The notes under the pieces are model-generated. The model was not told where the DNA came from. It made no database searches and saw nothing but the letters and a program-made list of their open reading frames with translations. 64,000 bases of DNA from Hydrocarboniclastica marina. Its GTDB lineage: Bacteria > Pseudomonadota > Gammaproteobacteria > Pseudomonadales > Oleiphilaceae. Positions 26,333 through 34,268 of this stretch are shown in pieces (position 1 is the first letter of the stretch; every line of letters starts with the position of its first letter). The position numbers and the translations under genes are program-made. The DNA lies in assembly GCF_004851605.1 (NCBI RefSeq), contig NZ_CP031093.1:2852692-2916691 (forward strand). Direction: 5' to 3'.

Positions 26333-27124
26333 TCAGGGACCGACTGGGCCGGGATCGTCTGCCAGCAGTTGCTGCACCTTATCGGTCAGCACCTGACGCC
26401 GAGCCTGGCGCTCCTGCTCCGATAGCGTGCGGTCGCGATCCAGACGCATGCTCTCGATGGTATAGCGGGTCATTTCCTCTTCACGGTCGAACAGGGCCCC
26501 AGCCAGTTCATCGCCGAGATGGGCCCGGCGCATGATCTCCAGCTGCTCCAGATAACCCGCAAGAACATCGGGCTCGACCTCTGCCTGCAGGGAGGACCCA
26601 ACCTCGCGATAGGCATTCGAATAGCGGGCGAACCGCTCCACCACATCTGCAGCCTGCTCTCCGGCCGATCCGCCTAAACCCGTTCTAACCAGCAGCTGAA
26701 GCTCTTCAACCTGGGCCGGACTAAGCGGCTCTCTCGTGCCGAGGAAGACCTGGTTAAGCCCGGGCAGCATGCTATCGTTCACTATCAGGTTACCGGCGTC
26801 GTCCAGTTCCAGGTCTGCCAGAACAGCTGAGACCCTGTCGAGGTCGAATTCATGAGACTGGGCCGGCGCCGGCTCGAGAACAGCCGAGCCTCCGTCTGTA
26901 GACTCAACCTGTGGCGTCGCCGTGCCCTGACCCTGCAGGCGGAACCAGTCGAGTAAAGCCTCAATCCCTGTATTCGAAAATGTTGGCTCTTCGATCTCAG
27001 TGCGTTCTGCCACCGGCTTTTCCTGAGAGGAGAAAAAAACAAAGCCGACAGCGCCTGCAAGCAACACAGAACCCACGCAAATTAGCGTAAGGGAAAACCT
27101 GGACAGTGACCATTTGCTGTTCAT
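26333..27124 (-). CDS. Orphan lipase-chaperone-like (Lif/LimL) membrane-anchored protein
   Basis: The 263-residue product has an N-terminal membrane anchor (about residues 8-30) and a mostly helical periplasmic part. The segment LDDAGNLIVNDSMLPGLNQVFLG matches the position of the steric foldase motif region of lipase chaperones, but the RxxFDY residues are replaced. The later stretch AHLGDELAGALFDREEEMTRYTIESM followed by LSEQERQARR is highly typical of the family. It stops about 70 residues short of usual family length (about 340), lacking the last helices. No lipase gene is nearby. The start at 27124 has AGGAG just upstream. The family call is by pattern; the loss of key residues suggests a diverged or non-functional chaperone. 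Confidence 0.65.
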   Translation of the reverse strand: MNSKWSLSRFSLTLICVGSVLLAGAVGFVFFSSQEKPVAERTEIEEPTFSNTGIEALLDWFRLQGQGTATPQVESTDGGSAVLEPAPAQSHEFDLDRVSAVLADLELDDAGNLIVNDSMLPGLNQVFLGTREPLSPAQVEELQLLVRTGLGGSAGEQAADVVERFARYSNAYREVGSSLQAEVEPDVLAGYLEQLEIMRRAHLGDELAGALFDREEEMTRYTIESMRLDRDRTLSEQERQARRQVLTDKVQQLLADDPGPVGP

Positions 27125-27309
27125 GTAGCTCCTGCGCCAGCGCAAGGCCCAGGCGGGTTGGCGTTTTCGGCTCAGCCTCTACCTCAGGACCCCGGCCCAA
27201 CGCGATCCGGGCCGCGTTCGTGTCACGAAACAGAGTTCATAAGGCACAGCCGGCCTGGAGCGTCCCGCCCCGCGGCCCCCATGGGAGGTGTCGTCCAACG
27301 AAACCGGTG

Positions 27310-27756
27310 TTATATCGAGTCTGACCCGCACCAGACCGGACCGGCCTCTCGCATAAAAATCTCGACTGTTTTGGGACCGATGCCATCGAACTCCCTCAAG
27401 CGCCTGTCGAGGTCTTTGCGGCTGTCACTGACTTCGAAAATTGTCCCGACCCGGCCTTTATATTCCGTATTCAGACGGTCGCAAAGCTTGAGCAAACGTT
27501 CGGCAGTGGACTCATCGTAACGAACGTACCGGCCTTCGCCAAGCATGTCGACCAACGTCTGCCAACTGCAATTACAGAGCTTGCGAGGACTGTCGCGTTT
27601 ATATTTGTCGACGATGACATGGTAGGCATCCACAGCGATGTCCTGCTGAATCCGTTTGCCAAAGAGAAAACTGGCAAGGAACCATTTGAACAGCGCAGCT
27701 TCGTCCCCTTTAGCCAGGGTAATGCCGAGATCTTTCGCCTTCACTTCGTGAGCCAT
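27310..27756 (-). CDS. Small HhH-GPD-like DNA-binding protein
   Basis: The 148-residue protein ends with FDGIGPKTVEIFMRE, a helix-hairpin-helix as in endonuclease III/HhH-GPD glycosylases. The preceding part (about 20-60) is helical and includes FKWFLASFLFGKRIQQD, a segment seen in a family of short HhH proteins of unknown role. The Fe-S Cys cluster and the catalytic Lys/Asp arrangement of full-length glycosylases are not evident, so enzymatic repair activity is doubtful. It is probably DNA-binding. The gene is on its own, about 185 bases downstream of the lipase-chaperone-like gene start region. Confidence 0.7.
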   Translation of the reverse strand: MAHEVKAKDLGITLAKGDEAALFKWFLASFLFGKRIQQDIAVDAYHVIVDKYKRDSPRKLCNCSWQTLVDMLGEGRYVRYDESTAERLLKLCDRLNTEYKGRVGTIFEVSDSRKDLDRRLREFDGIGPKTVEIFMREAGPVWCGSDSI

Positions 27757-27814
27757 TGACCGCCCCTTTCACCCCGAGTAGCTGGCCAAACCGACCAGCA
27801 GTAGTCACAACATG

Positions 27815-27836
27815 AAAAAGCGGCCCGAAGGCCGCC
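27815..27836 (-). terminator. Intrinsic terminator of the EF-hand gene
   Basis: On the minus strand GCGGCC-TTCG-GGCCGC forms a 6-bp stem with a stable tetraloop and is followed directly by TTTTT. It lies about 120 bases downstream of the EF-hand protein stop. Confidence 0.85.
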
Positions 27837-27954
27837 TGTCAACATGCTTGATCACTAGAGCTTGCCAGACAACTGCAGGCATCCCTACCGCGCTGCAGCT
27901 GGCTTGATCGTTACAGCCCCTACTTCAGCTATCAAGCCTGTCTGGGCTCGCTTA

Positions 27955-28464
27955 TCAATTGGAGCCCGTTCCCATGGAGCTGGTTCCGGTCGTGCTGCCG
28001 GATTCCATGCCCGGAGTTCCGGGCTGTTGCTGGTTACGGCTGTCAAACTCTTCCTGGCTCACAGCGTCATCTCGATCCTGGTCGTAGTACTCCATATTCT
28101 GTTGCCCAAGATTGTCCTGATCATTGCCCTGTGTGCCGGCCGCGGTGCTGCCGTAGGTATTCAGCTCGTTCTCGTCCAGCATATTGTCCTGGTTGCGGTC
28201 CAGGTCGCTGAACGACTGCGTGGAACGCTGGTCGGCCATTGAACCCTGTGTGTTCTGGCTGCCCATGTCGTTCTTGTTACCCATGGTGTTCTGGTTAGTC
28301 ATAGTGCCCTGGCCGGAGGTGCTGTCGGTCATGGAGCGCTCTTGTTGCCCCTGATCCTGGGTTCCTGCAGCGCTGGCGTTCCCCATCGTTTCATTGGCCA
28401 ATGTCGGCGCAGCGAAAAACATCATCGAGGTTGCGGTCGCGATTGCGAGTGCTGTCTTTTTCAT
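27955..28464 (-). CDS. Secreted EF-hand protein, Gln/Asn/Met-rich
   Basis: The 169-residue product has a signal peptide (1-23, ending LAN) and two EF-hand loops: DLDRNQDNMLDENEL (about 87-101) and YDQDRDDAVSQEEF (about 127-140), both with acidic residues at calcium-coordinating positions. The rest is low-complexity sequence rich in Gln, Asn, Gly, Met, Ser and Thr. It is probably a periplasmic or extracellular calcium-binding protein. Similar small EF-hand proteins occur in many marine gammaproteobacteria without known role. A strong terminator follows; GGAGAG precedes the ATG. Confidence 0.85.
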   Translation of the reverse strand: MKKTALAIATATSMMFFAAPTLANETMGNASAAGTQDQGQQERSMTDSTSGQGTMTNQNTMGNKNDMGSQNTQGSMADQRSTQSFSDLDRNQDNMLDENELNTYGSTAAGTQGNDQDNLGQQNMEYYDQDRDDAVSQEEFDSRNQQQPGTPGMESGSTTGTSSMGTGSN

Positions 28465-28724
28465 GTCGCTCTCCTTTTCGACTACAGACTAGTGAATGCT
28501 AGCTGTTGTTGTGTTGCAGCATCAGAGTCACCTCCATTTGCCCATTCTGGCCAGTTACCGTGCGGTCATTTTTCGTACAGACCTTTCGCTGAGCTTCGGC
28601 CTGTCGGGCCGTCCATTATTGGCTGCTTCCGCTCCCCCGTCTGGTTTTGCCCTCCTACTGGCGGCATACTGCGTTCGGACAGGGCATACCCCATCAATGC
28701 TATCAATAATCGAAGATTCAGTTC

Positions 28725-29321
28725 ATGAACCTAAAACACCTGACGAGCATACTCGGCGCCCTGGCGATCGGGCTTGCGAGCACAACATCTGCGCTGGGGG
28801 AAACCCCGGCCAACACCACTGAAAAGGAGCAGCCCATGGTTGTTTTTGAAACGTCAAAAGGCGAGATCACACTGGAACTGTTCGAAGAGCAAGCGCCAGT
28901 CACTGTTGAGAATTTCCTCTCCTATGTCGACGAAGGTTTCTACGACGGCACGATTTTCCACCGGGTTATCCCGGGCTTCATGGTCCAGGGGGGCGGCTTT
29001 ACGCCCGACATGAAGCAGAAGCAGACCAAGGCTCCCATAAAAAATGAAGCGGACAACGGCCTCAAGAATGAACGCGGGAACCTGTCGATGGCTCGCACTC
29101 AGGACGTAAACAGCGCCACGACCCAGTTCTTTATCAATGTTACCGATAACGAATTCCTGGACCACGGCTCGCGTGATTTCGGTTACGCCGTATTCGCCCG
29201 GGTAGTTGATGGCATGGACGTCGTGGACGAGATTGTGGCCGTGCCGACGGGTCGTTCGGGAATGCATAGTGATGTTCCCAAAGAGCCCGTACTGATTGAG
29301 CGTGCACGGCGTAAAGAATGA
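28725..29321 (+). CDS. Cyclophilin-type peptidyl-prolyl cis-trans isomerase (periplasmic, PpiA-like)
   Basis: The 198-residue protein has a signal peptide (1-25) and a cyclophilin domain with [15 protein letters not shown] (active-site Arg/Phe/Gln, about 82-96), [11 protein letters not shown] and [13 protein letters not shown]. It would speed proline isomerisation in periplasmic folding. The ATG at 28725 has only a weak ribosome-binding site, whereas an internal ATG at 28836, exactly at the start of the mature domain ([15 protein letters not shown]), has AAGGAG ideally spaced. Translation may therefore also start there and give a cytoplasmic PpiB-like form of about 161 residues. Confidence 0.93.
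   Translation: MNLKHLTSILGALAIGLASTTSALGETPANTTEKEQPMVVFETSKGEITLELFEEQAPVTVENFLSYVDEGFYDGTIFHRVIPGFMVQGGGFTPDMKQKQTKAPIKNEADNGLKNERGNLSMARTQDVNSATTQFFINVTDNEFLDHGSRDFGYAVFARVVDGMDVVDEIVAVPTGRSGMHSDVPKEPVLIERARRKE
28822..28838 (+). promoter_or_regulatory. Internal ribosome-binding site and alternative start in the cyclophilin gene
   Basis: AAAAGGAG at 28822-28829 lies 6 bases before the in-frame ATG at 28836. It is a better match to the consensus than anything before the upstream start, and the second start sits exactly between signal/linker and catalytic domain. Confidence 0.55.
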
Positions 29322-29445
29322 TTTTTCGCGCAGCCGGCGAGCCCTGCGTCGGCTAGGCGGACACTTCTGCCAGGTTCCCGGCCGCCAGAAAGCGATACGC
29401 AAGTGTTCCAAAATGGTTTTAGCTGCATGTTTTCCGGAGAACACC

Positions 29446-29841
29446 ATGACAGATCGGCTCAACGCCATCCGTGAACTGCCTTTTCACCGCTATCTCGGCG
29501 TTGCCGAACTCAATGCTGACGAAGGCGCTGGCAGCTTGCTCTTTACCGTGAGCGAGGCGACAGTGAACCCCGCCGGGGTACTCCACGGCGGGGTTATCTA
29601 TACCCTGTGTGATGTTTGCGCCTATGCCGGGCTGACAAGTGTGTTGGCGCCAGGCACCGAAGCTGTCACCCATGACATTCATGTATCAGTGCTGCGAGCG
29701 GCGAAACTCGGGGACGTCGTTTCTATGGTTTCCACGCCAGTTAAAATCGGTCGGAGCCTGTGCTTTCTGGACGTTACCGCAAAGGTTGATGACCGTATAG
29801 TTGCTACGGCCCGCGTCACCAAAACTCTTGTTAACCTATAA
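29446..29841 (+). CDS. PaaI-type hotdog-fold thioesterase
   Basis: The 131-residue cytoplasmic protein is one hotdog domain with the PaaI signature HGGVIYTLCDVCAYAG (about 46-61), in which Asp is in the position of the catalytic residue, and THDIHVSVLRAAKLGD. Such enzymes hydrolyse acyl- or aryl-CoA thioesters. The ATG at 29446 has GGAGA at 5-6 bases; the open frame starts 150 bases earlier but overlaps the region just after the cyclophilin stop and has no signal. It lies in a loose same-strand series with the hydrolase gene (43 bases downstream). Confidence 0.88.
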   Translation: MTDRLNAIRELPFHRYLGVAELNADEGAGSLLFTVSEATVNPAGVLHGGVIYTLCDVCAYAGLTSVLAPGTEAVTHDIHVSVLRAAKLGDVVSMVSTPVKIGRSLCFLDVTAKVDDRIVATARVTKTLVNL

Positions 29842-29883
29842 AAGGCGTCGACTGCTTTCTGCCGCGAAAAGGACCATACCGCT

Positions 29884-30768
29884 ATGCGAACAACCTTTGA
29901 GTTTCGTTCAGGTGACGACCTCTGCAGTGCCTGGCTGTACGTGCCAGACTCTGGCTCCGCACCTTTTGCTACGGTGGTGATGGCTCACGGGCTGGGCGGC
30001 ACCAGGGAGCTGAGACTCGACGCTTTCGCGGACGCCTTCTGCGCAGCCGGCTATGCCTGCCTCGTATTCGACTATCGTCACTTCGGCGCAAGCGGCGGCG
30101 AGCCACGGCAGTTGCTCGATATAAAGCGCCAGCACGAGGATTGGCGAAGCGCGATCCAGGCGGCCAGGAACCACCCTCAACTCGATCCGAAGAGACTCGT
30201 ACTGTGGGGTACGTCAATGGGTGGGGGCCATGTCATCCAGATCGGCTCTGAGGACGTACGACTGGCTGCGGTTATAGCCCAGTGCCCTTTCACCGACGGC
30301 ATTTCCTCAGCTCTGGCGGTTAATCCAATATCGTCCGTGAAAGTGACTGCACGTGCTCTGCGGGACAAGATTGGCAGCTTCTTCGGCAAGCCGCCGGTAA
30401 TGATCCCCCTGGCAGGCGCCAGACACGGAACCGCACTGATGACGGCGCCCGATGCGATGGCGGGATATCACGCACTTGTACCGGCCAACAGTGGTTTTAA
30501 TGACGAAGTTGCCGCCCGGGTCGCCTTGCAGATCCTTGCCTATCGCCCCGGACTGCGCGCCAGTCGGGTGCAATGCCCGATCCTGTTCTGCGTCTGTGAG
30601 AAAGACACCGTTGCCCCGCCGGCGCCAACGCTCCGATATGCACGCACGGCACCCAGAGGCGAAATCGAAGTTTATGACGAAGGTCACTTTGACATCTATG
30701 TCGGCAAAGCATTCCAGCGGGTGTGCCAACAACAGATAGCGTTCCTGGCGAAGCATGTGCCGGCCTGA
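29884..30768 (+). CDS. Alpha/beta hydrolase
   Basis: The 294-residue soluble protein has an alpha/beta hydrolase fold: oxyanion-hole HGLGGTRE (about 35-42), nucleophile elbow WGTSMGGGH (Ser near 111), CEKDTVAPP (Asp near 241) and GHFDIY (His near 273). The catalytic triad is complete. It resembles the dienelactone-hydrolase/acyl-transferase-like group of bacterial hydrolases used on short-chain esters; the substrate is not evident. The gene follows the thioesterase gene by 43 bases and may share its transcript. Confidence 0.88.
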   Translation: MRTTFEFRSGDDLCSAWLYVPDSGSAPFATVVMAHGLGGTRELRLDAFADAFCAAGYACLVFDYRHFGASGGEPRQLLDIKRQHEDWRSAIQAARNHPQLDPKRLVLWGTSMGGGHVIQIGSEDVRLAAVIAQCPFTDGISSALAVNPISSVKVTARALRDKIGSFFGKPPVMIPLAGARHGTALMTAPDAMAGYHALVPANSGFNDEVAARVALQILAYRPGLRASRVQCPILFCVCEKDTVAPPAPTLRYARTAPRGEIEVYDEGHFDIYVGKAFQRVCQQQIAFLAKHVPA

Positions 30769-30852
30769 AACCGGAGCCGACCACGACTGCCGTTGAGCCC
30801 GAAACCGGCTATATCCCGGTTGAAAAACAGTTAAAGCGCGACACACTGCAAC

Positions 30853-31620
30853 ATGGAGACGAAAACACGGATGCGATGGCCCTTAAGCGGTGAGGTTATC
30901 TACCGGACAGAGGATGCGTTGGGCGATATCCTTGTGATAGACAAGGGCAAGCACCGCGTTCTCAGCTTTGGATCCATATTCGAACAAAGCAAGATTGACC
31001 CGGCCCGGCCTTACCTGCCGGTGCATGAATACAACAGAGCCATGCTGCTGCCTCTGGCGTTTGCGCGGCCACAACACGCCACGGTGCTGGGACTGGGCGG
31101 TGGCAGCCTGGTCAACGCCCTGTATCATCTACTGCCAGAGGCCACGGTAAGCGTCGTGGAGCTTCGCAGCGAAGTAGTCGACGTGGCCCGGCGCTTTTTC
31201 GGCCTGGCGACCAGCCCGAGGATCAGCATCACTATCGAGGATGTACGTCGCGCACTGCCAAGGCTACCGGAGGGCGCAACTGACCTCATTCTGACGGACC
31301 TCTACGACGCCCAGCGGATGAGCCCGGTCCAAACCCAGCGCCGTTTCATCGACCAGTGTGCCAGGGCACTCTCAACAGAAGGTTGGCTGGCCATAAACTA
31401 CCATGAACTCCCCCCCGAAAACGGGCCACTCTTCATGCACCTGCGCGCGCTTTTTGCCGTAGTGTTGCTGTTCAAGAGTAAAACCGGCAACTACGTGCTC
31501 TACGCCTGTAAAGAGTGCTTCGACCCCATGGGCTCGGACGACCCCCGCCTGTCAGAGCTGGAAGAAAAACTACCGCTGGGTTGGCGCCGGCTGATGGGTC
31601 GGGTCATGCGGGTCGTCTAG
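30853..31620 (+). CDS. Spermidine synthase-like SAM-fold protein
   Basis: The 255-residue protein has the Rossmann motif VLGLGGGSLVNALYHLLP (about 77-94), VVELRSEVVDVA (cofactor-binding acid) and DLILTDLYDAQRMSP. True spermidine synthases have a catalytic Asp in a DSTDP-type loop, which here reads DLYD, and the N-terminal beta-barrel is short. Such proteins are annotated as spermidine synthase-like; they may be aminopropyltransferases or SAM methyltransferases. It lies 85 bases after the hydrolase gene. The C-terminal part (about 215-255) is basic and probably membrane- or nucleic-acid-associating. Confidence 0.8.
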   Translation: METKTRMRWPLSGEVIYRTEDALGDILVIDKGKHRVLSFGSIFEQSKIDPARPYLPVHEYNRAMLLPLAFARPQHATVLGLGGGSLVNALYHLLPEATVSVVELRSEVVDVARRFFGLATSPRISITIEDVRRALPRLPEGATDLILTDLYDAQRMSPVQTQRRFIDQCARALSTEGWLAINYHELPPENGPLFMHLRALFAVVLLFKSKTGNYVLYACKECFDPMGSDDPRLSELEEKLPLGWRRLMGRVMRVV

Positions 31621-31634
31621 AGGCTGCTGGCTGT

Positions 31635-31648
31635 TTGAGCCAGATCAA
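31635..31648 (+). promoter_or_regulatory. FNR/ANR-like box upstream of chemoreceptor gene
   Basis: TTGAG-CCAG-ATCAA differs from the TTGAT-N4-ATCAA consensus at one base, within a longer perfect inverted repeat (TGTTTGA/TCAAACA). Its centre is about 50 bases upstream of the start point predicted for the sigma-28 promoter next to it. Confidence 0.5.
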
Positions 31649-31658
31649 ACAAAAAGCG

Positions 31659-31685
31659 TCAAGGTTGTGGTCCCCCAGCCGATAA
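31659..31685 (+). promoter_or_regulatory. Sigma-28 (FliA) promoter of chemoreceptor gene
   Basis: TCAAGGTT (6 of 8 matches to TAAAGTTT) and GCCGATAA (8 of 8) are separated by exactly 11 bases, as required for sigma-28. The chemoreceptor TTG start is about 90 bases downstream, so this gene is very likely expressed with the late flagellar regulon. Confidence 0.8.
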
Positions 31686-31775
31686 CCAGCAAGTTCTTCT
31701 ATACTGATATTCCCGGCCCCGAGCTCGAGTCCCGCCTGTGGATTTGCTCGGCGGCTTTTCTGTCGGAGCTGGCTT

Positions 31776-33221
31776 TTGAATCTCAAGCACATTCCCCTCA
31801 AGTACAAATTCTGGGCCGTTAACGGCGTCATGTTCGCGGGCATGCTACTGCTGGTGCTTGCCGCTTTGGTCATAGAGCAGCAAGCCATTAACGCCGAGCG
31901 AAAGGGCTACGCCGCTGAGGTCGTCGCGAGCGGCTTGCTGACGGGGGCAACACCGGCGAGCCTGAGATGGATCGATAGCCGGAGCTTGTCCAATTTACCG
32001 GTCGCGTCCGACCAGCCGCGATGGCTCGATGCCGACCTTCTGGATCCGGTGCCGGCCGGGCCAGATCTGTCCGGCGCATGGGTTGTCATGCGACAAGGCG
32101 AGGCAGCAGTGCTGGGTGTTGAGCAGCAGGCTTACTTCACCTTGTTGCTGTCGCGCGCGCCCCTCTATGCAGGCGTTGTATTTGTCCTGATGCTCATGGT
32201 GCTCTGCGTTTCGCAGCTACTGATTCTTTTCATTACGCGTAATATTCTCGCGCTCCGTGACGTCATGGTTGCTGTGCAGGAAAGTGGTGATCTCACGCTC
32301 AGGGCGCCGGTAAAATCAGAGGACGAAGTAGGTTCAATGGCAGTTGCCTTCAACGCCATGCTGACAGCGCAGCAAGGCGTGGTGGGTTCGGTCCGGGAAG
32401 CAGCGGCAGAGCTTGAGCACAGCGCCGGTGAATTGGCCCAGCTTATGGGAGACGTCAAGGTCGGAACGCGTTCCCAGCAAAGCCAGACCGACATGGTGGC
32501 TGCCGCGGTTAATGAGATGAGTGCGACCGTGCAGGACATTGCCAGCCATACGGGGTCCGCGCGCGATCAGTCCCGGCAGGCCAACAGCCTGGCGCAACAG
32601 GGACGGGACCAGGTGCAGTGCGTCCAACGCACGATTACCGGCCTGTCCGCCAGCATCAAGCGGTGCACCGAGCATATGCAAACACTCGCTGGGCACAGCC
32701 AGGAGATCAACGGTGTGGTAGGCGAGATTCGCGCCATTGCAGAGCAGACCAACCTTCTCGCCCTCAACGCCGCCATCGAAGCCGCACGTGCCGGAGATTC
32801 CGGGCGCGGCTTCGCAGTGGTTGCGGATGAAGTGCGGACACTGGCCCAGCGGGTACAGAATTCCACCGTGGACATTCAGCAGCGGATCGAAGCTCTACGT
32901 GAAGGGACGGTCATCGCTGTCGACGATATGGCCGCCAGCGCCGAGCTGACTCACAACTCCGTCGAACAGGCCGAGCAGGCCGGGGCGTCCCTTGAGGAAA
33001 TCGCCGCCGCGGTAAATCAGATCACTGAAGGCAATGGTGAGATCGCAGCTGCGCTGGACCAGCAAACCCAGGTGGCAGACTCCATCACCCGCAGCATTAT
33101 CGAGATTCGGGACGTGACGGAACATACAGCGGAGAAGACCTTGAGAAGCGCAGCCACAAGCGAGCAACTGGCCGCCCTTGCTCATCAACTTAATCAGGCG
33201 GTCAGCAGTCTTAGGGTATGA
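31776..33221 (+). CDS. Methyl-accepting chemotaxis protein (sigma-28 controlled)
   Basis: The 481-residue receptor has TM1 at about 11-32, a short periplasmic domain of about 100 residues, TM2 at about 130-152, a HAMP region (NILALRDVMVAVQESGDLTLRAPV) and a signalling hairpin with [20 protein letters not shown] near 320-340. The start is TTG with GGAG upstream. The small periplasmic sensor is too short for a four-helix bundle plus extra domain, and no ligand can be inferred. A sigma-28 promoter drives it and an FNR-like box lies just upstream, so it may be an anaerobically tuned receptor. Confidence 0.92.
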   Translation: MNLKHIPLKYKFWAVNGVMFAGMLLLVLAALVIEQQAINAERKGYAAEVVASGLLTGATPASLRWIDSRSLSNLPVASDQPRWLDADLLDPVPAGPDLSGAWVVMRQGEAAVLGVEQQAYFTLLLSRAPLYAGVVFVLMLMVLCVSQLLILFITRNILALRDVMVAVQESGDLTLRAPVKSEDEVGSMAVAFNAMLTAQQGVVGSVREAAAELEHSAGELAQLMGDVKVGTRSQQSQTDMVAAAVNEMSATVQDIASHTGSARDQSRQANSLAQQGRDQVQCVQRTITGLSASIKRCTEHMQTLAGHSQEINGVVGEIRAIAEQTNLLALNAAIEAARAGDSGRGFAVVADEVRTLAQRVQNSTVDIQQRIEALREGTVIAVDDMAASAELTHNSVEQAEQAGASLEEIAAAVNQITEGNGEIAAALDQQTQVADSITRSIIEIRDVTEHTAEKTLRSAATSEQLAALAHQLNQAVSSLRV

Positions 33222-33284
33222 GCGCGGTCGGGATGGCCCGCAGGCAGGCACCTGCGCTCCTTTGCCACGCTGTGGCCTCACTTG

Positions 33285-33323
33285 AGCTTAGCTCAGGGCA
33301 CTACAAGCTTAGCTCAGGGCACT
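33285..33323. repeat. Perfect 18-bp direct repeat
   Basis: AGCTTAGCTCAGGGCACT occurs twice (33285-33302 and 33306-33323) with a 3-base gap. It lies between the chemoreceptor stop and the terminator of the Hsp20 gene. The core TAGCTCAG resembles a tRNA D-arm, but no tRNA can be folded here. Confidence 0.6.
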
Positions 33324-33327
33324 CCAA

Positions 33328-33355
33328 TGAAAAGCCCCGCCACACGGCGGGGCTT
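33328..33355 (-). terminator. Intrinsic terminator of the Hsp20 gene
   Basis: AAGCCCCGCC and GGCGGGGCTT form a 10-bp perfect stem with a 4-base loop; reading the minus strand, TTTT follows directly. It sits about 16 bases after the Hsp20 stop codon. Confidence 0.85.
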
Positions 33356-33370
33356 CGGGCTCGTTAACCC

Positions 33371-33874
33371 TCAGGCAGTTTCCGCGGCTTCTTCCCCCCT
33401 GCGGGCCTCTACCTTTTCTACCCGGTTTTGCCGGGCGGCATTAGACCCGATAGGAATCTGCCGCGGTTTCTCTTCCTCGGGAATAACCCGCAGCAGATCA
33501 ATCGTCAACAGGCCGTTTTCGAGGTTGGCGCCCTGCACCTCTATGTGATCTTCAAGCCGATAGGACAGCTTGAACGAGCGCTGGGCGATGCCCTGGTGCA
33601 TGTAGCCCACGGTTTTGCCGGACTGCTCGACAGCCGGCTTGGCGCCGGTCACGGTGAGCACCCCGTTCTCGATATTGATCGACAGGTCTTGCTCTGCAAA
33701 CCCGGCAACCGCGAGCACGATGCGGTACTCGTTCTCGCCGTGCTTTTCCACGTTGTACGGCGGGTAGCTGGTCGATGCGTCTGCTTCGAACGCTCGCTCG
33801 AACAGATCGTTGAAGCGGTCGAACCCGATGGAGTGACGGAACAGCGGTGCCAGAGAAAAAGATGTCGTAGTCAT
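33371..33874 (-). CDS. Small heat-shock protein, Hsp20/IbpA family
   Basis: The 167-residue chaperone has the N-terminal region of IbpA/B (SLAPLFRHSIGFDRFNDLFE) and the alpha-crystallin domain (about 40-130) including YRIVLAVAGFAEQDLSI and RSFKLSYRLEDHIEV with the GLL motif. The C-terminal IPI motif (RQIPI) is present near 143. It would hold unfolding proteins in soluble assemblies for refolding by DnaK/ClpB. A sigma-32 promoter is seen upstream with a long leader, and an intrinsic terminator follows. The tail is longer and more charged than in E. coli IbpA. Confidence 0.93.
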   Translation of the reverse strand: MTTTSFSLAPLFRHSIGFDRFNDLFERAFEADASTSYPPYNVEKHGENEYRIVLAVAGFAEQDLSINIENGVLTVTGAKPAVEQSGKTVGYMHQGIAQRSFKLSYRLEDHIEVQGANLENGLLTIDLLRVIPEEEKPRQIPIGSNAARQNRVEKVEARRGEEAAETA

Positions 33875-34005
33875 AGCGGTAACTCCCTAATTATTCAGCG
33901 AAGTTTTGTCTCCTGCAGTGAGCCCCGCTTAGCGGCGACTCTTGCAGAGATGCCTTTTGGCAAAGAGGTGCCGTGTGACAATCAGCTGCCTTGTGGCAAA
34001 AAACA

Positions 34006-34033
34006 AAATAGGGCCCGCCAGATCTTTTTCAAG
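34006..34033 (-). promoter_or_regulatory. Sigma-32 heat-shock promoter of the Hsp20 gene
   Basis: On the minus strand CTTGAAA (34033-34027, exact -35) and CCCTATTT (34013-34006, one mismatch to CCCCATNT) are 13 bases apart, within the 13-15 typical of sigma-32. The start codon is at 33874, so the leader would be about 125 bases. It contains small inverted repeats (for example CCGC-TAA-GCGG), so an RNA thermometer is possible but not shown. The rest of the 390-base divergent region upstream of the cytochrome gene holds no supported gene. Confidence 0.8.
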
Positions 34034-34268
34034 CGATCTTTTTTGCACCAGCCATGAATTTTTGTTCGCGCCCAGGGGCGCCGCAAAGGCGCCTACCTCT
34101 ATTGGGATATAGTGCTTGGGCAGGTTTGCCAGTACGGTGATAGTCGCATTGTCGGGAGAGTCTGTAACTGACTTAAAAGGCTTTTAACCGGGCGATTGTG
34201 GACTTCCTGTTTATCCCATGGGTACCCTGAAAGCGCTGCAACGCTTAAAAAAGAAAAGGACAGCTGCT

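Noticed and set aside
33285-33323. Possible tRNA fragment because of TAGCTCAG
   Set aside because: Only the D-arm-like octamer is present; no acceptor stem, anticodon arm or T-arm can be formed around it.
34218-34268. Earlier start for the c-type cytochrome
   Set aside because: It would add a Lys/Arg-rich stretch before the signal peptide; the ATG at 34269 gives a normal signal sequence and has AAGGA upstream.
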